Source: SMYC01 sp963578475
GTDB lineage: Bacteria; Acidobacteriota; Vicinamibacteria; Marinacidobacterales; SMYC01
Assembly (NCBI GenBank): GCA_963578475.1
Contig: CAUZCL010000004.1
Coordinates: forward strand, 62,001-126,000
DNA: 64,000 nt
Direction of reading: 5' to 3'
Under the pieces are notes generated by a model. That model was not told the origin of the DNA. It saw only the letters and a list, made by a program, of their open reading frames with translations, and did no database searches. Positions 62,023 to 64,000 of this stretch are shown here, in pieces; position 1 is the stretch's first letter, and the number at the start of each line of letters is the position of its first letter. A program made the translations under genes and the position numbers.

Positions 62023-63609
62023 CTAGCGGATACGAAAGATGCGAGGCATTAGCAAGAGGAGCTCTTCTCGCGCTAGCGTGTCGACGAGGGCGAGGCGCTC
62101 GAGGAGCTCCGTTATGAGGCCTTCACGGGGACCGGCGAGTCCGACACGCAGGCGCTCCAACAGGCTGCGGCGGCTCGGGTAGAAGGCGATGCGCGCTTTC
62201 CGAAGATCGAGATGCGCTTTTTGGGCCGCGAGCCGAATGGCAGTGTTGAGACCGCCGAGCTCGTCCACGAGCCCAAGCCCGAGCGCCTGCCTTCCAGTCC
62301 AAACGCGTCCTCGCCCGGCCGCGTCGGCTTGCTCGATCGTGAGACCTCTCCCCTCGGCCACGACCGGTAAAAACCGGCCCGAGTAGAACTCTTCCAGATA
62401 GCGCCGATGCCACGCACGCTGCTCCTCCGTAAAGGAGCGCAGCGGAGAATGGATGCCGGCATTGCCTTCTAGGGCAATGGTCTCGCGGTGGATGCCGAGA
62501 CGATCGAGCAAACGCCTCACTACAAACTTTCCCCCGATCACGCCAATGGAGCCGGTCAGTGATGTCCCCTCCGCGACAAGAGCACTCGCCGCCGCCGCGA
62601 TGTAGTAGCCCCCGGACGCCGCGATGTTTCCCATCGAAACGACGACAGGCTTTTCCTTCACGGTAAGCGAGAGCTCGCGGTGAATGGCATCGGAGGCGAT
62701 AACGCCTCCTCCGGGGCTCTCGATCCGCAGGACGATCGCGCGTACCCGTCGATCGCGTCTGAGTTTTTGGAGCGCTTCGCGCAGGGTGTTGGCCGAAGCC
62801 GTCGACCTGCCGACTCCTGTCGTCAAAACCCCCACGGCATGGAGCACCGCCACTCGTGGACATCGCCACCGTGCGACGCGCCCGAGCCAACCGGGCGACC
62901 CGTAGCGCGTGTACTCGATCCGTTTTGCTTTTTTACCAAGCGCCTCTTCGAAAAGCGTGTCGCAAGAATCCTCGTAGCCGAGCTCGTCGACGAGACCCGC
63001 TCGTTTCGCGTCCTCGGCCATATGCGGACCGGAAGCAATCGCCGCGGCGGCAGCATCCGGCGTCATATCGCGACCTTCAGCGATATGTCGGATGAATTGC
63101 TCGTTCATGTCCTCGAGAATGGATTTCATCTCTCGACGGTGCGGCTCCGACGAGCAGCGCTGCTCGAACATTTCGCCTGCGGATTTGAACTCACCCACCG
63201 CGTCGAGCTCCGGGCTCACGCCGAGCTCACCGAGTAAATCTTTGAAGAACAGCCCTTCGCTCGAGAGTGCTTGAAGCGAGAGCGTCGCACTTGGTGCGAG
63301 GACGATCGTCTCGCATGCGCAAGCCAAAAGAAACGTCGCGTTCGCAGCGCCCTCGATAAAGGCCACGGTCGCCTTTCCTTGACTCCGCAACGCGCGAATG
63401 CCCCGGTGCAGGCTCTCCGCTTGCGACCAACCGATCTCGATATCCGCAAGCTCGAGATAGAGCGCTCCGATGCGTTGATCCACACGCGCGCGTTCGAGAG
63501 CGCGCTCGATTTCGTGGAACGACGCTCCGGCCGAACGCGCCCATTCGAACCTTCCCGGCAGCTCACTGACACCCTTTGAGATTCGAATTTCGAGAATTGT
63601 TGGTTTCAT
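62023..63609 (-). CDS. sppA: Signal peptide peptidase SppA-like serine protease, long form
   Basis: This 528-residue protein has the tandem SppA layout. The N-terminal half holds the catalytic Lys region (ELDAVGEFKSAGEMFEQRCS) and the C-terminal half the nucleophile Ser in MGNIAASGGYYIAAAAS, with LRIESPGGGVIASDAIHREL. It would degrade leftover signal peptides at the membrane. No N-terminal membrane helix is visible from the ATG at 63609, where E. coli SppA has one, so it may be cytoplasmic or peripheral. The frame is intact. Confidence 0.88.
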   Translation of the reverse strand: MKPTILEIRISKGVSELPGRFEWARSAGASFHEIERALERARVDQRIGALYLELADIEIGWSQAESLHRGIRALRSQGKATVAFIEGAANATFLLACACETIVLAPSATLSLQALSSEGLFFKDLLGELGVSPELDAVGEFKSAGEMFEQRCSSEPHRREMKSILEDMNEQFIRHIAEGRDMTPDAAAAAIASGPHMAEDAKRAGLVDELGYEDSCDTLFEEALGKKAKRIEYTRYGSPGWLGRVARWRCPRVAVLHAVGVLTTGVGRSTASANTLREALQKLRRDRRVRAIVLRIESPGGGVIASDAIHRELSLTVKEKPVVVSMGNIAASGGYYIAAAASALVAEGTSLTGSIGVIGGKFVVRRLLDRLGIHRETIALEGNAGIHSPLRSFTEEQRAWHRRYLEEFYSGRFLPVVAEGRGLTIEQADAAGRGRVWTGRQALGLGLVDELGGLNTAIRLAAQKAHLDLRKARIAFYPSRRSLLERLRVGLAGPREGLITELLERLALVDTLAREELLLLMPRIFRIR

Positions 63610-63611
63610 TC

Positions 63612-63755
63612 TGCGATCACAGCTCGATCGGCTACATTGCGCCGCTGGACTTCATGGATGGCAAGGCCCCCGAGACCTGGTCGGAGTGGGACCGGAAACT
63701 CGAGCAGGCTCGCGACTTGCGGCGTGAGCGGCGTGCAAACAAGGTGCCCGCATGA
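63612..63755 (+). pseudogene. Transposase C-terminal remnant (IS3/integrase type)
   Basis: A plus-strand frame reads DHSSIGYIAPLDFMDGKAPE, then TWSEWDRKLEQARDLRRERR, ending ANKVPA with TGA at 63753-63755. HSSIGY-P-(D/E)F is the usual end of rve-type transposases. All upstream sequence is missing because sppA begins at 63609. It marks the end of an old element that abuts the palindrome downstream. Confidence 0.6.
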
Positions 63756-63784
63756 TCACTCTGATCCCAGGAGCCCCACTCCGT

Positions 63785-63915
63785 TCCCTCTCGCCCACAA
63801 GCAATAAGTACCAGAGAGCGGAGGGGGTGTCCAGGGCGGCGAAGCCGGCGCGCGTAGCGCGCTTTACCCTTGACGCCCCCGAGCACTCTGGTACGATCCC
63901 TGGGGCGAGAGGGGA
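63785..63915. repeat. Long imperfect palindrome after the transposase remnant
   Basis: Nested arms pair: TCCCTCTCGCCC (63785-63796) with GGGCGAGAGGGGA (63903-63915, one extra base), and GTACCAGAG (63808-63816) with CTCTGGTAC (63886-63894, perfect), with partial pairing of the G-rich and C-rich stretches in between and a GC-rich centre near 63851-63861. It is either the terminal structure of the old IS or a MITE-like element. Nothing coding is seen from 63756 to the window end. Confidence 0.6.
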
Positions 63916-64000
63916 CATCCTGGCGCCCGGCATTGCGTTAAATTCGAACCGCGCTGTCATCTTCACGCTGAACCAATACAGTTCCAGCTAATGACAGGCC

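Noticed and set aside
1..64000. tRNA and rRNA genes
   Set aside because: Looked for cloverleaf T-loop (GTTCGAATCC-like) and rRNA core motifs by eye; none was convincing. A covariance-model scan would be decisive.

Overview
The window is GC-rich bacterial chromosome with densely packed genes on both strands. The best guess for the source is Acidobacteriota or a related deep-branching Gram-negative lineage, with low to moderate confidence. The hints are a dnaK-dnaJ-hspR operon, DUF4388, DUF6600/FecR and SPOR proteins, a MacB-type export cluster with an NtrC-like regulator, an ISNCY-type element with a DUF6788 partner gene, and several secreted peptidases. No rRNA, tRNA or CRISPR array was recognised.

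Layout. 1-7.7 kb: respiratory complex I operon nuoA(partial)-B-C-D-EF-G-H-I, with nuoE and nuoF fused and no nuoJ-N following. 7.7-10 kb: a broken CBS gene and an intact gamma-glutamyltransferase. 10.1-14.4 kb: a decayed two-component/ABC export locus (integrase stub, truncated kinase, broken regulator, ATPase with a damaged Q-loop, intact membrane-fusion protein, no permease). 14.5-18.4 kb: a secreted phosphodiesterase, a PH-like membrane protein and a dead S9 peptidase. 18.4-24 kb: mltB, an intergenic region with clustered DnaA boxes, apaG, methyltransferase, Uma2 nuclease, RluA-like protein, molybdopterin-binding protein. 24-29.6 kb: decayed DUF3179, outer-membrane barrel and M19 dipeptidase genes around an intact CapA-like gene, then a decayed IS. 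29.6-43.5 kb: housekeeping block (S9 peptidase, epimerase, PBP1A, Lon, CbpA-like, Ddl, APC permease, prfB with its programmed frameshift, SPOR protein). 43.7-52.3 kb: DUF4388, slipin/NfeD pair, membrane protein, greA, TrmH-like, rarA, enoyl-CoA hydratase. 52.3-54.8 kb: wreck of a CHAT-NACHT-HEAT (NLR-like) protein. 55-59.3 kb: dnaK-dnaJ-hspR-helicase-loader operon. 59.5-64 kb: DUF6600/FecR protein with an Arg/Ser/Thr-rich tail, SppA, transposase remnant and a long imperfect palindrome.

Two themes stand out. First, core genes (nuo, lon, prfB, ddl, dnaK, rarA, greA) are intact, while accessory genes (two-component system, secreted peptidases, outer-membrane protein, NLR-like protein, IS) carry stops, frameshifts and domain-sized deletions. 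This looks like ongoing gene loss rather than random sequencing error. Second, dispersed repeats sharing the same ends recur in intergenic gaps at 29.4, 43.6 and 61.7 kb; one copy carries an internal palindrome made of a CTCTGCGTCTCTGCGG-type sequence.
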